DNA of 64,000 nucleotides from an uncultured Spartobacteria bacterium (GCA_903919125.1 CAIXGS010000013.1:1-64000); one strand, 5' to 3'; positions 29,115 to 37,678 are shown, counted from the stretch's first letter. Translations and numbers: made by a program. Notes: generated by a model not told the origin, from the sequence alone.

Positions 29115-29783
29115 CTAGATGCCTAGAACGTCAACTTCTGAGAGTTGTATGGGGCAACCGAGAAAGAAGCGCAAAAAGCTACGGCGACTGCGTTCTTCTC
29201 CCACGTCCAGAATGAGGAATTCTGGATTCTCTGCCGGTTGATCGCAGCGGTATTCCACGAGGGTGGCGAGCATTTGCGCTGGTAGACCCGCGCGGGCGGG
29301 GGACTCGGAGTAATGGCACTGGAGTTCGCCCTGCGGCTTTAACGCGTAAAGCAATTCGAGCGGTGGGGCTCCTGCAGCTCCGGGCACGGTTTGCACCAGA
29401 GATGTCGTGTAACGCAACTCGGAGGGCTCGAAGGAATTGAGATCGGCGGGGGTTTGGAACAGCCAATGCATCCCGCGATCAAGCAGGTCTGCTCGTTCTC
29501 CGCCGGATAAGCCGGGTGGCTCAAAATAAAGAGTGAGATCCACAAGGTCATCGACGATTTTCACCAGAAGAAAGGCGGCCTGTTCCGTGTCGTCCAACGT
29601 GAAAATGACATACGTGGAGAGGCCGTCCAGTTGTTCGCAACGTGCCACAGAGCGCACCGTGTAGTCCAGTCCGCGCACCCCGAGTCCGCGTCGCATCGAA
29701 TCCTGTATTCCCTGAGCGTCGCTGATGGTGACGATGCTTTTGGGTTTAACAGCCTGCCAGTCTGATGGGTTGGTTTTGTCCAT
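29115..29783 (-). CDS. DUF2491 (YjfK-like) protein
   Basis: 222 residues, close to the ~219 of E. coli YjfK. It is soluble, with no signal peptide or membrane segment. A beta-rich core (YTVRSVARCEQLDGLSTYVI, FTLDDTEQAAFLLVKIVDDL, LTLYFEPPGLSGGERADLLDR) ends in FLRFFLGCPIQLSEVDVLGI. I assign DUF2491 from overall pattern and from the DUF350 and PspA neighbours; a profile search would settle it. Function in the envelope-stress set is unknown. Confidence 0.65.
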   Translation of the reverse strand: MDKTNPSDWQAVKPKSIVTISDAQGIQDSMRRGLGVRGLDYTVRSVARCEQLDGLSTYVIFTLDDTEQAAFLLVKIVDDLVDLTLYFEPPGLSGGERADLLDRGMHWLFQTPADLNSFEPSELRYTTSLVQTVPGAAGAPPLELLYALKPQGELQCHYSESPARAGLPAQMLATLVEYRCDQPAENPEFLILDVGEERSRRSFLRFFLGCPIQLSEVDVLGI

Positions 29784-29831
29784 GTGGCGAGTTGGGAATG
29801 GAAGATTTTTGAGGACTTAAAAAAGGGGATT

Positions 29832-30686
29832 TTAAAAAATCATTCGCAGCGCTACGCGGACAATGACGAACAAAAATAAGCAGGTGATCAGTCCGGTCAC
29901 CAATCCCATTCCAGAGTTATGGTAGTACGGCGGCGCGTCGAAGGGTTGCCCGTAAGACGAGTAACTCGGACCGTATGAGCCGTAGCCGCCGCCGTAATTA
30001 TAGTTGTGATGTTGCATCAGGGCGCCAAGCATCACCGCGTCGCGTACCACTTCGTAAGTCCGCCAACCCGAGCTGTCCCAGTAACCGTACCCGCGGTGGC
30101 CGACGTCGTAATGGACTGGATAGGAGCGATTGTCGACGAGGACGGTTTGGGGGATGTGCGCCGGGCGGGAGGTAGGTTCGCTGGCGTAAGAGGAGGAATA
30201 TTTTTTCGCGTGGGTGGACTCAAAATTGCGTACGGCATCGGCGCGGCTCGAGAAAGTTCGGGAGCTTTCTCCAGATTTGCGTGCGATGGCGGCGTCTGTG
30301 GCGCGGGAACTTCCGGCTGAATCGCTACTAAAACGAGAGGAACTTCCCCAACCGGATTGAGGGGAGTTGGACGGAGGCGCACCACCCGAACGAGAAGCGG
30401 TGTCAGTGCTTTTTCCTGCACCCCAGCCTCCGGAGGATGGCGAGCTTGCCGGTGCTCTGGAAGGTGCGGGTGCGGGGGCCGAGCGACTGCTGCCGCCACT
30501 CCAAGAACTTCCGCTGCTGGATGAACTCCGGCCGCCACCGCCGCCACCGCTAAAAGAGCTGCGCCCGCCGCCGCTACTCGATCTGCCGCCACCGCCACTT
30601 CCACCGCGGGCTAGAACAGCACACGGAGTGGCGACCAGAAGCGTGGCAACGCTCGCAAACCGAATAATCTGCTTTGTAGAAAACAT
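29832..30686 (-). CDS. Exported Gly/Ser-rich protein with C-terminal membrane segment
   Basis: 284 residues. ATG 30686 follows a GGAGG site by 9 bases and gives a clean signal peptide (FSTKQIIRFASVATLLVATP...AVLARG). Residues ~25-130 are a low-complexity Gly/Ser/Pro stretch. A folded part follows (VLVDNRSYPVHYDVGHRGYG, WDSSGWRTYEVVRDAVML), then a Tyr/Gly-rich patch and a C-terminal hydrophobic helix (MGLVTGLITCLFLFVIVRVA). It is probably tethered in the inner membrane with a flexible periplasmic arm. It sits 17 bases after the DUF350 gene, inside the yjf-like operon. No named family recognised. Confidence 0.8.
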   Translation of the reverse strand: MFSTKQIIRFASVATLLVATPCAVLARGGSGGGGRSSSGGGRSSFSGGGGGGRSSSSSGSSWSGGSSRSAPAPAPSRAPASSPSSGGWGAGKSTDTASRSGGAPPSNSPQSGWGSSSRFSSDSAGSSRATDAAIARKSGESSRTFSSRADAVRNFESTHAKKYSSSYASEPTSRPAHIPQTVLVDNRSYPVHYDVGHRGYGYWDSSGWRTYEVVRDAVMLGALMQHHNYNYGGGYGSYGPSYSSYGQPFDAPPYYHNSGMGLVTGLITCLFLFVIVRVALRMIF

Positions 30687-30703
30687 GGGGTAAATGCCTC
30701 CGC

Positions 30704-31594
30704 TTAAGGAGTAATAACCCGTGCCAGAAGAAGTGCAACCGCGACAAAGCAAACCGCTGAGAGAATTCCCGCTGCAGGATTGCGATCCGTCTCGATTTCT
30801 TTGGCGATTGCCGCGTGTGGCAAAAACACGCGGGCCGCGATGAGCGCCGTCATAAAGAGCAGCAACAGACCGATCGCTGCGACCCCCAAAGTTAACGCGA
30901 TTTCGAGCGCAAGGTTGTTAGCGGCCCCAGTGAGGGCGGCGTCCACAAGGATGCCGACGGCTACTAAAAAACCGGCCAAACTAAAGCCGGCCGCAACGTT
31001 GTTTTGTTCGAGCGTTTTCTGCACATCGTACCCCGCTACTCGGGTGAATAACCACCCCCCGGAGAGCAAGATAACCTGTCCCAGTGTCCAGAACACCAGC
31101 AGATCGCGCAGGGCAAACCAGGGTGAGGCGCTTTCACCGGAGAGCGCTCCGTGGAGCACGAGGCCGGCGGCGATACAGCCACCAGCGACTACGGCACCGG
31201 CGCCAGCATTGCGGTCCTCGATCATTTCACGACTCACGCCAAAGCGGTGTATGACTCCGTGAGCCACCATCCAAACGCTCGCCCTCATGAGCAGCGCCAC
31301 CAGCACTCCCTGCACTGCGAGAAGTTCCACCGCGCTCAGGAGCGAAGTTAAATCCAGCGCCGGGTTTCTGGGAAAGGCGGCGGTGAGGGCGATCGCGGCG
31401 CCGAGCAAGTAACCCGCAATGGCTGCACCGAACGCGGGATTGTCATTCTCAGTGAGTTCGTTGGCGAAGTCGAAGGGCTCTGTCCACTGGTAGAGGGCTT
31501 TAGCAAACCAGAGTGCGGCGAAGGCAACGAGAAACAGGGGAAGGCTCCAACCCAATCGGTCGAGAAGCGGAAGGAGATCGTGGGAGAGGTTCAT
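30704..31594 (-). CDS. DUF350 (YjfL-like) membrane protein, two DUF350 repeats
   Basis: 296 residues with about eight hydrophobic helices in two similar halves. Each half carries an ENxNPAxG-type motif (ELTENDNPAFGAAIAGYLLG and EQNNVAAGFSLAGFLVAVG), and the marks recur in the middle (EDRNAGAGAVVAGGCIAAGL) and near the end (ETDRNPAAGILSAVCFVAVA). This fits the DUF350 family, of which YjfL is a single-unit example. It is an inner-membrane protein, first gene of the five-gene set, with 248 bases upstream for a promoter. Function unknown; DUF350 proteins often accompany PspA-like proteins. Confidence 0.85.
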   Translation of the reverse strand: MNLSHDLLPLLDRLGWSLPLFLVAFAALWFAKALYQWTEPFDFANELTENDNPAFGAAIAGYLLGAAIALTAAFPRNPALDLTSLLSAVELLAVQGVLVALLMRASVWMVAHGVIHRFGVSREMIEDRNAGAGAVVAGGCIAAGLVLHGALSGESASPWFALRDLLVFWTLGQVILLSGGWLFTRVAGYDVQKTLEQNNVAAGFSLAGFLVAVGILVDAALTGAANNLALEIALTLGVAAIGLLLLFMTALIAARVFLPHAAIAKEIETDRNPAAGILSAVCFVAVALLLARVITP

Positions 31595-31796
31595 CGTAAG
31601 CGAAAAGCTTAGGGCAAGGTCGCATCTTTCACAAACGCTGGCAAGATTCAGAAAGGCAATGGAGATGGTGGTGTCTTAACCTTCAAGATCACGGAATCTT
31701 GTGCCGCTCAGCAAGGTTAGATGATCTAGTCTGATTTGGTTCAATGTGAATGGTTTGTAAGTAAAACGGGCTTTATTGCATGGAGAAGTGGGGCCG

Positions 31797-31820
31797 CAGG
31801 GGACAGACACGAATGGCACT
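31797..31820. repeat. Short GGGGACAGACAC motif left of the CRISPR array
   Basis: GGGGACAGACAC at 31,799-31,810, followed by GAATGGCACT, lies about 30 bases before the first CRISPR repeat. Its core recurs inverted right of cas9 (37.5 kb) and near 41.4 kb. It resembles short REP-like dispersed elements; no transposase is nearby. Confidence 0.45.
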
Positions 31821-31842
31821 TAGTTAAGGGCGTCTTTCGTGG

Positions 31843-32734
31843 GATTTTTACGCCAACCCCGGCGGAGTCTGTTACAATTCAGGTGATTGATTCTGACGAG
31901 ATTCCGTTGTTCTGACTTCACCCCTCGGCGGAGTCTGTTACAATTCCGCTAGGGCTGGAACCTATGGTTACCAAGTTCTGACTTCACCCCCCGGCGGAGT
32001 CTGTTACAATCGCCTTGAGGCGCGCCGTTATTTAACCGACGTTCTGACTTCACCCCCCGGCGGAGTCTGTTACAATGGGTATATGTTGCAAACACACACT
32101 ATATGTTCTGACTTCACCCCCCGGCGGAGTCTGTTACAATTAAGAGTAGCTTCTACCCATTCAGCTTCTGTTCTGACTTCACCCCCCGGCGGAGTCTGTT
32201 ACAATGGCCGATGACACGACACCAGCGGACCACATGTTCTGACTTCACCCCCCGGCGGAGTCTGTTACAATTCCACCGCTCACCATGACGTGGAATGACG
32301 GTGTTCTGACTTCACCCCCCGGCGGAGTCTGTTACAATCTGCAAAGCCGGATTGATGAACAAATCGTTGTTCTGACTTCACCCCCCGGCGGAGTCTGTTA
32401 CAATAATTGAAATCAGCGACCCTGTAGACCTAACGTTCTGACTTCACCCCCCGGCGGAGTCTGTTACAATGCGCTACTTCACGCTGGCTTTTCGTGGGAA
32501 GTTCTGACTTCACCCCCCGGCGGAGTCTGTTACAATGTTGCCACCGAAAGCAAAGTCGATGAGACGGTTCTGACTTCACCCCCCGGCGGAGTCTGTTACA
32601 ATAGGTAAGTTGCAAGCTATCTGCAGGGTTACGTTCTGACTTCACCCCCCGGCGGAGTCTGTTACAATGGGCGACGCGCGGCAAGAATTACTGGCTGTGT
32701 TCTGACTTCACCCCCCGGCGGAGTCTGTTACAAT
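31843..32734 (+). CRISPR. Type II-C CRISPR array, 14 repeats and 13 spacers
   Basis: The 36-bp repeat begins GTTCTGACTTCACCCCCC and ends GGAGTCTGTTACAAT on the + strand. Repeats start at 31843, 31909, 31975, 32041, 32105, 32170, 32236, 32303, 32369, 32435, 32501, 32567, 32633 and 32699. Spacers are 28-31 bp, mostly 30. The first repeat has lost its 5' half and the second has one change; the other twelve are identical. Orientation is + because the tracrRNA beside the array pairs with the repeat's 5' part and each repeat ends in a -10-like element. Degeneration at the left end implies that new spacers enter at the right, near cas2. No spacer matches anything I noticed in this window. Confidence 0.98.
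32726..32734 (+). promoter_or_regulatory. Extended -10 element at the 3' end of each CRISPR repeat (last copy shown)
   Basis: Every repeat ends in TGTTACAAT, matching the extended -10 consensus TGnTATAAT. The Neisseria type II-C repeat ends in the near-identical TGCTACAAT and drives crRNA transcription from each repeat. This last copy could also drive the tracrRNA that starts about 45 bases on. Confidence 0.6.
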
Positions 32735-32774
32735 AGGTTTGACAGATCCGTCTTTTTTCGAAAGAGTTGCAACC

Positions 32775-32857
32775 GTAATTGAGTCCGCCGGGGGGTGAAG
32801 TCTCAACTGAATTTAAGCCACTCGAACCACTGCATAGCACGTTCGAGTGGCTTTTTC
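32775..32857 (+). ncRNA. tracrRNA of the type II-C system
   Basis: Bases 32,784-32,802 are an exact 19-nt complement of the CRISPR repeat. Then comes a 2-nt mismatch (the bulge) and AAC at 32,805-32,807, which pairs with the repeat's first three bases; this is the usual crRNA-tracrRNA lower stem/bulge/upper stem. The tail is a single 12-bp stem-loop followed by five T. The 5' end is not determined; a TTGACA at 32,739 has no good -10 at the right distance, so transcription may begin at the last repeat. It is very short for a type II-C tracrRNA. Confidence 0.85.
32816..32856 (+). terminator. Rho-independent terminator ending the tracrRNA
   Basis: Perfect 12-bp stem AGCCACTCGAAC/GTTCGAGTGGCT with a 13-base loop and T5. 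On the other strand no T-run follows, so it acts on the + strand transcript. Confidence 0.85.
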
Positions 32858-32888
32858 TGTCTGCACATCAACAATCTGCTCTCCTTCG

Positions 32889-33236
32889 CTAATCCCAAAA
32901 CTCGACCTGTTTTGGCATCATGGGATCCACTGTCCGTTTACCCTGTCGATAGTTCTTCCCCACCACTGTGACACTCTTACCCCATTGCTGGTCCGTTAAA
33001 AACATCAACCGCACATTTCCTGCCTCCGGAGTCATAGATTTGACTCGCGCGATGTGCGTGTCCATTTGCTCGTAACTGATGCACGGTCTGGCGTAGATGC
33101 TCCACTGGATCATCAAATATCCGTCATCCAGCAGGTCATGCCGAAAACGGGCGGCTGTCTTTTTCTCCTCCTGCGTCAGCACAGGAAGATCAAACATAAC
33201 CATGATCCAACCCATACGAAACGCACTTACCTTCAT
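32889..33236 (-). CDS. cas2: CRISPR-associated Cas2
   Basis: 115 residues from ATG 33236, which overlaps the cas1 stop as ATGA. It has the Cas2 opening WIMVMFDLPVLTQEEKKTAARFR with the conserved Asp, then GYLMIQWSIYAR, and ends in the type II layout. Cas2 is the structural partner of Cas1 in the complex that inserts new spacers. It lies between cas1 and the tracrRNA/array and is transcribed towards them, opposite to the array. Confidence 0.95.
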   Translation of the reverse strand: MKVSAFRMGWIMVMFDLPVLTQEEKKTAARFRHDLLDDGYLMIQWSIYARPCISYEQMDTHIARVKSMTPEAGNVRLMFLTDQQWGKSVTVVGKNYRQGKRTVDPMMPKQVEFWD

Positions 33237-34120
33237 TCCCCTAGCAACGGCACCCAAAAATCCGAATGTTTCCGTGCGGCAAAACTGCGGGCCAGCGATG
33301 AAATTGAAATATCGATAGCGTCCATCAGTTTGACTGAGTACCTAGAGTGCTGAAGGCGGGTTTCCTTCAGTTCAGTTCCCACCTTTTTTGCCCACGCCTT
33401 CATGTCCCCTCCTCCGGATTTTTGGAAATCAGCCAGCATCATATCCACCATCGGTCGAAATGGCTCCATGACGTCAAACACCAGCGGCGTCGAACGATAT
33501 CGCGGCATATGTTTCACCCCCAACGATGGCAATAGTCCATGCACCAACAGGCTCCTGTGGCAAAGAGCCGACAAAACAGCGTACCCATAATTCAGCATTT
33601 GGTTGATCGCCGTACCCTCTTCGCGATCCCTGCGCGAGGTGTCAGCTTCGATGGCTGGAAAATAAAGCTTCCAATATCTGCGCGCGCAGTTGCCCTCGTC
33701 GATTTTGCCGGTCTTTAAGGCGAGCTCCAGGTGCTTGTTTTTAAAGCCCAGTTTGTCAAGCACCCTAATCTGGTTTTCGGTTTTCCCCTCCAACATCCTC
33801 TGCCACAATCTTTCGCAAAGTTTCTTAGGTTGGGAGACTTGGCTTAAAAAGGCACTCAAATCAACCACCCTCGTTAAACCCACAGTCATTCCGCAGGGTT
33901 GGTATCGTTCGTTGCAGTGTAAAATTAGTCCGTCTGTTTCAAGAATAGAGGACACAAAATGCGAAGTAAGTGTGACGCCCCGAGCAGCGATCACTACCGC
34001 ACGTATATCGGTATGTGGAAGCCTTCGTTCAGTTCCATCCTGCGCCTTGCAAACAATAAATCCCCGGTCCTTGGAAAGCAGGGCCCCGTGCTGCATTACG
34101 TGCAGGACATGGAAGCTCAT
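33233..34120 (-). CDS. cas1: CRISPR-associated Cas1, type II
   Basis: 295 residues, standard for type II-C Cas1. Visible landmarks: KDRGFIVCKAQDGTERRLPHTDI, the beta-strand domain RAVVIAARGVTLTSHFVSSI, the helical catalytic part EGTAINQMLNYGYAVLSALCHRSLLVHGLLPSLGVKH and PLVFDVMEPFRPMVD, with the metal-binding Glu, His and Asp in place. It is the integrase of spacer acquisition. It starts 12 bases after the cas9 stop and overlaps cas2 by 4. Confidence 0.96.
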   Translation of the reverse strand: MSFHVLHVMQHGALLSKDRGFIVCKAQDGTERRLPHTDIRAVVIAARGVTLTSHFVSSILETDGLILHCNERYQPCGMTVGLTRVVDLSAFLSQVSQPKKLCERLWQRMLEGKTENQIRVLDKLGFKNKHLELALKTGKIDEGNCARRYWKLYFPAIEADTSRRDREEGTAINQMLNYGYAVLSALCHRSLLVHGLLPSLGVKHMPRYRSTPLVFDVMEPFRPMVDMMLADFQKSGGGDMKAWAKKVGTELKETRLQHSRYSVKLMDAIDISISSLARSFAARKHSDFWVPLLGE

Positions 34121-34132
34121 AGATAAAGATGC

Positions 34133-37100
34133 CTAAATGCGCTTCAAGCCGGCTTTCATAAATCTTTCTAAAACGATCGCAAAACTTATTTGTCCTGTTG
34201 CCGTTTTCAGTTTCACTTGGCCATTCGATTTGATCGTCGATAATTCATAAACCCCAGCTGCTAATGGCATTTGAGAATGCTCCACCAGTGTGTCCAGAGA
34301 CACGGCGCAGCCGCTCTGAAAAAACTCCACAAATACGCCGTCCTTGCCTCTTACCTCTTCTCTCACCGCAGCCACCGACTCAAACACGTACACAGGCCGC
34401 ACTCGGTATTTCCCTGCCGGATCCCGATAAACTACCTGCCCCTTGTGGCTCCCCGATGCTTTCCGATACGCACCGCAACCGTCTTTCGAAAAGTCCCGGT
34501 ATTCCTCAGCACCGCCAACATTCACCGACACAATTTTAACGCGACTGCCAGGCGAGCCATCCTGACGGCGGAGGGTTAATGTTTCGCAAAAAGCCTTCCA
34601 CTCCACTTCCTCGGGCTCTTGTGACACGAAGTCCTGCGCAAGACTCCGGATTTTTTTATCTCGAATTGAGCCCACCTGTTTCGTCAAATAACCGAGATCG
34701 TAGGCTGTCTTCCCAGGGGCCACTGGCTTGTAGCCCATGTCTAAAAAACTCGTCCGCTGGACGATGATGGTCTCCTGCCCAGAGAGGCGCCCTCCGTAAA
34801 CCGTAGCAGCGAGGGTCGGTTTTTCAAAACACAGCTTCCTAGGCATCAAGGATTCCAAGTACCTCTGAAAAAACTCCTTGTGTACCCCGTCTGGGAATCG
34901 GAAGAAATGTTCTTTCGCGGCATCCCTCATCCAACCTGGGATAAAATTGATGACCATGGCATCCAGCGCGTGATGCCTGCCATCGTTCCGGTTTTTCTTT
35001 TCCGCCTCACTTTCATCCGCCGTATCAGGATGCAGGATACTGTTGAGCTTGTACTTCCGACGCACGCGCGCAGTGAGTCCTCCATTAATTACGGCAACAC
35101 GTTTTACGCCCTGCTTATCTACGCCATTTCGCCAGCCAAAATAGGCGTCAAGGATCGCTCTGGATAGCTTTGTGATCCACGCGGTTTCTGCGAGGGATGT
35201 GTACCGCTCTGCAAGTTCGACGGCATCTTCATTGAGCAGCAGTTTCACCTTCTTGTTTCGTAACGCACTGGCCGACCCATTAACGCGGTTCACATATGCG
35301 TCCCAAGCGGTGCCCCTCGAAAGCCATTCAAAAGGCGTCCTCACTCCTTTCTCTGCATTGGCTTTTTGTGTTGTCAGGAGATAATTCAACATCGAGTCCG
35401 GCCCGCCCCGTTCTCTAGGCACAATGTGGTCGATCTGGTACAAATCCAAATCAGTCTCTTTCAGAGGATCACCCGTATAAAGGCATACTCCACCTTGAAT
35501 CCGGAAAAGTTCCATCTTTAGCCCGCCGCTCTTAGCGCTGGCCCCCAGCATTGTCGCTTCGTCTCTCGACTTTTTTCGCAGGGTCTCCCGCTCTTTCACA
35601 AACTTGCGGTACTCTATCAAAGCCTTGGGCCCCATGAAGTCTGTTCGAATAAACTCGATGGCCACGGTTTCAGGCACGCCATGTGCAGCATGAAGCGTCT
35701 TAATCCGTTCAAAAAACTGTCCTAGACGGTGTCGCACAATCGGATCGTTCTGAGAACCGATGATACGCCTCACTGCCACTTCTTCAGATTCGCTGCTCTG
35801 AATCAGGGCGTCGAGCTTCTGATCTGGGATATAAATCCCCTCCCAAGTATCGCCCATCCGATCTAAAAAAATCAGATCGCCCTCAATCAATCCTTTCAAA
35901 GGGTTTGTGTTGCCTCGAATACCCTCCAACTCTACCAATCGTTGGCGTTTAGGTGGTTCACCAGACAAGATGAGTCGCTTTAATATTTCCAATGCAGGCC
36001 GACAAAACCTGCTCCTGCCTCCTGATCTTGGCGCCTCTACCTCTTCATGGCCCGGAAGAGGCCTCGCATTAAATTTAATGCACCATTTCTTCCACTGTGC
36101 AGCAGTGACTTTATAGCCGATCTTTTCTGCCTGCGAAAAAATCTCGCAAACTTCAGACATTGTCAGTCCCCTTTGCTGAGCGCTTTCAGCCTGCACCCGC
36201 ATGTTGCGAAGCTTCATGAGAAAAGTGGCCTCAAAAACCACCCGTGATTCTGGAAGCGGTTCTTTTCCCGTGCTCTTAATTTTACAGACGTTCAGTCGGG
36301 GAATAAGGGAACACTTCTCAATAATCCGATTGTCAAAGCGAGGAATCTTCTGCCCGACAACTCCCTGCCAGTCTGTCTCGCCGCCCTCGCGAAGACCAAA
36401 TTCCTTCCGCGTTTGGACATCATACGACGCATACGGTTGCTCTGCGGGGCCCCACAACAAAAAGTCCGCTTTGCCTTGTAGACTTGGTACCTGCAGTGCA
36501 GCTTGCTCACACAAAAGACGCACCTCTTTTTCCACCATCCACCGAGGAACAATTTGATTCCGAGTGGTGTCGGCTGTGTGGTCAATTCGTTCTTTTAGAG
36601 TCGCTGGCTTTGATGGATCCATCAGACCCATTTTCACCGCATCAAAATAACACTGCAACCGGCACTCTTCATGGTCCGGAAACATCGCTTCCAATTCCCG
36701 AGTGAAAAGGTTCATCCGTTCCCTTGTCGTTCCTTCCTCCTTATCTGCATCCGCCTCCTTGCGCCTCCCACTTTCCTTGGTCTTCCAAGGAATATCCGGA
36801 TCGTACCCCCTTCGTTGGATCGCTGAATGGAGGGCCTTGTAAATCTGCCAAGGCTCCAAAACTTCGCCCCTCAATAATTTGATTCTCAGCAAACAAGAAG
36901 TGTAACAAGTGTTGTCCCCCTGTTTGGCAAATTCACGCTCCAGCCTAGGATCCGCCGGATGCTTTAGCTCCCACTTTGAGGTGGTAGGATTCTTCCAGAC
37001 CGAGCGCTTCTGCAAAGGAATCTGGCCGGCCATCAGCCATACATGATCCAACCAAGATTCTCGCGCCTGATGCGCGAGGCGTGTTCGGTACATTCGTCGC

Positions 37101-37240
37101 CGCTTACCTGCCTCTTTTGTGGAGGCAAACTCCTGTGGAATCAGAAGCGATGCAACGTGGAGAAATTCGTGGGTCGCGGAATCACGAACAGCCTCACCAA
37201 TAGAACCAATACCAAGATCAAATGACCAAACGGTTGCCAT
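34133..37240 (-). CDS. cas9: Cas9, type II-C RNA-guided nuclease
   Basis: 1,035 residues from ATG 37240, in the compact II-C size range. RuvC-I is SFDLGIGSIG with D8, the Arg-rich bridge helix KRRRMYRTRLAHQAR follows, RuvC-II is VAIEFIRTDF with E529, HNH is YQIDHIVPRERGG with H605, and RuvC-III is GRHHALDAMV with H757 and D760. All expected catalytic residues are present, so both DNA strands should be cut. An upstream in-frame start at 37,267 adds nine unlikely residues. No cas4 or csn2 is present, hence type II-C. The C-terminal PAM-reading domain resembles nothing I know closely, so the PAM cannot be read. Confidence 0.97.
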   Translation of the reverse strand: MATVWSFDLGIGSIGEAVRDSATHEFLHVASLLIPQEFASTKEAGKRRRMYRTRLAHQARESWLDHVWLMAGQIPLQKRSVWKNPTTSKWELKHPADPRLEREFAKQGDNTCYTSCLLRIKLLRGEVLEPWQIYKALHSAIQRRGYDPDIPWKTKESGRRKEADADKEEGTTRERMNLFTRELEAMFPDHEECRLQCYFDAVKMGLMDPSKPATLKERIDHTADTTRNQIVPRWMVEKEVRLLCEQAALQVPSLQGKADFLLWGPAEQPYASYDVQTRKEFGLREGGETDWQGVVGQKIPRFDNRIIEKCSLIPRLNVCKIKSTGKEPLPESRVVFEATFLMKLRNMRVQAESAQQRGLTMSEVCEIFSQAEKIGYKVTAAQWKKWCIKFNARPLPGHEEVEAPRSGGRSRFCRPALEILKRLILSGEPPKRQRLVELEGIRGNTNPLKGLIEGDLIFLDRMGDTWEGIYIPDQKLDALIQSSESEEVAVRRIIGSQNDPIVRHRLGQFFERIKTLHAAHGVPETVAIEFIRTDFMGPKALIEYRKFVKERETLRKKSRDEATMLGASAKSGGLKMELFRIQGGVCLYTGDPLKETDLDLYQIDHIVPRERGGPDSMLNYLLTTQKANAEKGVRTPFEWLSRGTAWDAYVNRVNGSASALRNKKVKLLLNEDAVELAERYTSLAETAWITKLSRAILDAYFGWRNGVDKQGVKRVAVINGGLTARVRRKYKLNSILHPDTADESEAEKKNRNDGRHHALDAMVINFIPGWMRDAAKEHFFRFPDGVHKEFFQRYLESLMPRKLCFEKPTLAATVYGGRLSGQETIIVQRTSFLDMGYKPVAPGKTAYDLGYLTKQVGSIRDKKIRSLAQDFVSQEPEEVEWKAFCETLTLRRQDGSPGSRVKIVSVNVGGAEEYRDFSKDGCGAYRKASGSHKGQVVYRDPAGKYRVRPVYVFESVAAVREEVRGKDGVFVEFFQSGCAVSLDTLVEHSQMPLAAGVYELSTIKSNGQVKLKTATGQISFAIVLERFMKAGLKRI

Positions 37241-37662
37241 AAATCGTAGGAATAAGATGTCTACCAACCGTCGATCTGAAGCAGATAGATTTTGTAATTT
37301 ACACCTCGAAACTACTTTTTAAGCCTGTCCGGGGAGCGTTAAGGGAGAGTTGCTTTTCCCCGATTCTACGCGTGCCGTCCAGCGAAATCCGGCCATTATG
37401 CGCGAGTTTGGCTTTGGTTTCCGGCAAAAGACTGGCTTTGGTGCAAATCTCGTCCCGTTCATCTTGCTCCCCAGTATCCGAGCCTCAGTTTTATCGTTAA
37501 TTTGGATCAAAAAGTGTCTAGGGATCAAAAAGTGTCTGGCCCCGTTTCTCCCGTACCCGTGGTGGATCAAAAAGTGTCTGGTCCCGTTTCTCTCGTAGCG
37601 GGCGTTTGCCATTGAGGAGACTGCGAAAGGTTCGCTCGCTGAAATAAGGTCGTGAGTTTATT
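37241..37662. other. 422-base gap between cas9 and the Fur-family gene
   Basis: No convincing gene. It should hold the divergent promoters of the cas operon and of fur-katG. The main content is three copies of a 16-bp direct repeat at 37,504-37,579 with their GTGTCTGGTCCC-like extensions, and an inverted repeat at the fur end. Confidence 0.5.
37504..37585. repeat. Three 16-bp direct repeats with GTGTCTG(G)CCC core
   Basis: GGATCAAAAAGTGTCT occurs at 37,504-37,519, 37,522-37,537 and 37,564-37,579. The last two continue as GGCCCCGTTTCTC and GGTCCCGTTTCTC. The core is the inverse of the GGGACAGACAC motif near 31.8 kb and resembles that near 41.4 kb. Probably remnants of a short mobile or REP-like element. 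Confidence 0.75.
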
Positions 37663-37678
37663 TTGACGGAATCAAATT
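37660..37678. promoter_or_regulatory. Imperfect inverted repeat at the fur start, candidate operator
   Basis: ATTTTGA, five bases, TCAAATT: 6 of 7 positions pair. It covers the TTG start at 37,663. If it is an operator for the Fur/PerR protein itself, translation more likely begins at GTG 37,717. Resemblance to a classical Fur or Per box is weak. Confidence 0.3.

Noticed and set aside
32430-32684. Open frame on the - strand inside the CRISPR array with a repeated CNRLRRGVKSE peptide
   Set aside because: It is the translation of CRISPR repeats and spacers; the 66-bp period keeps it open.
32739-32767. TTGACA as a stand-alone tracrRNA promoter
   Set aside because: No acceptable -10 lies 16-18 bases downstream; the -10 of the last repeat is a better candidate.
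37319-37612. 97-codon open frame on the - strand between cas9 and fur
   Set aside because: Its coding content is mainly the 16-bp direct repeats (HFLI repeats in translation); no family or start signal.
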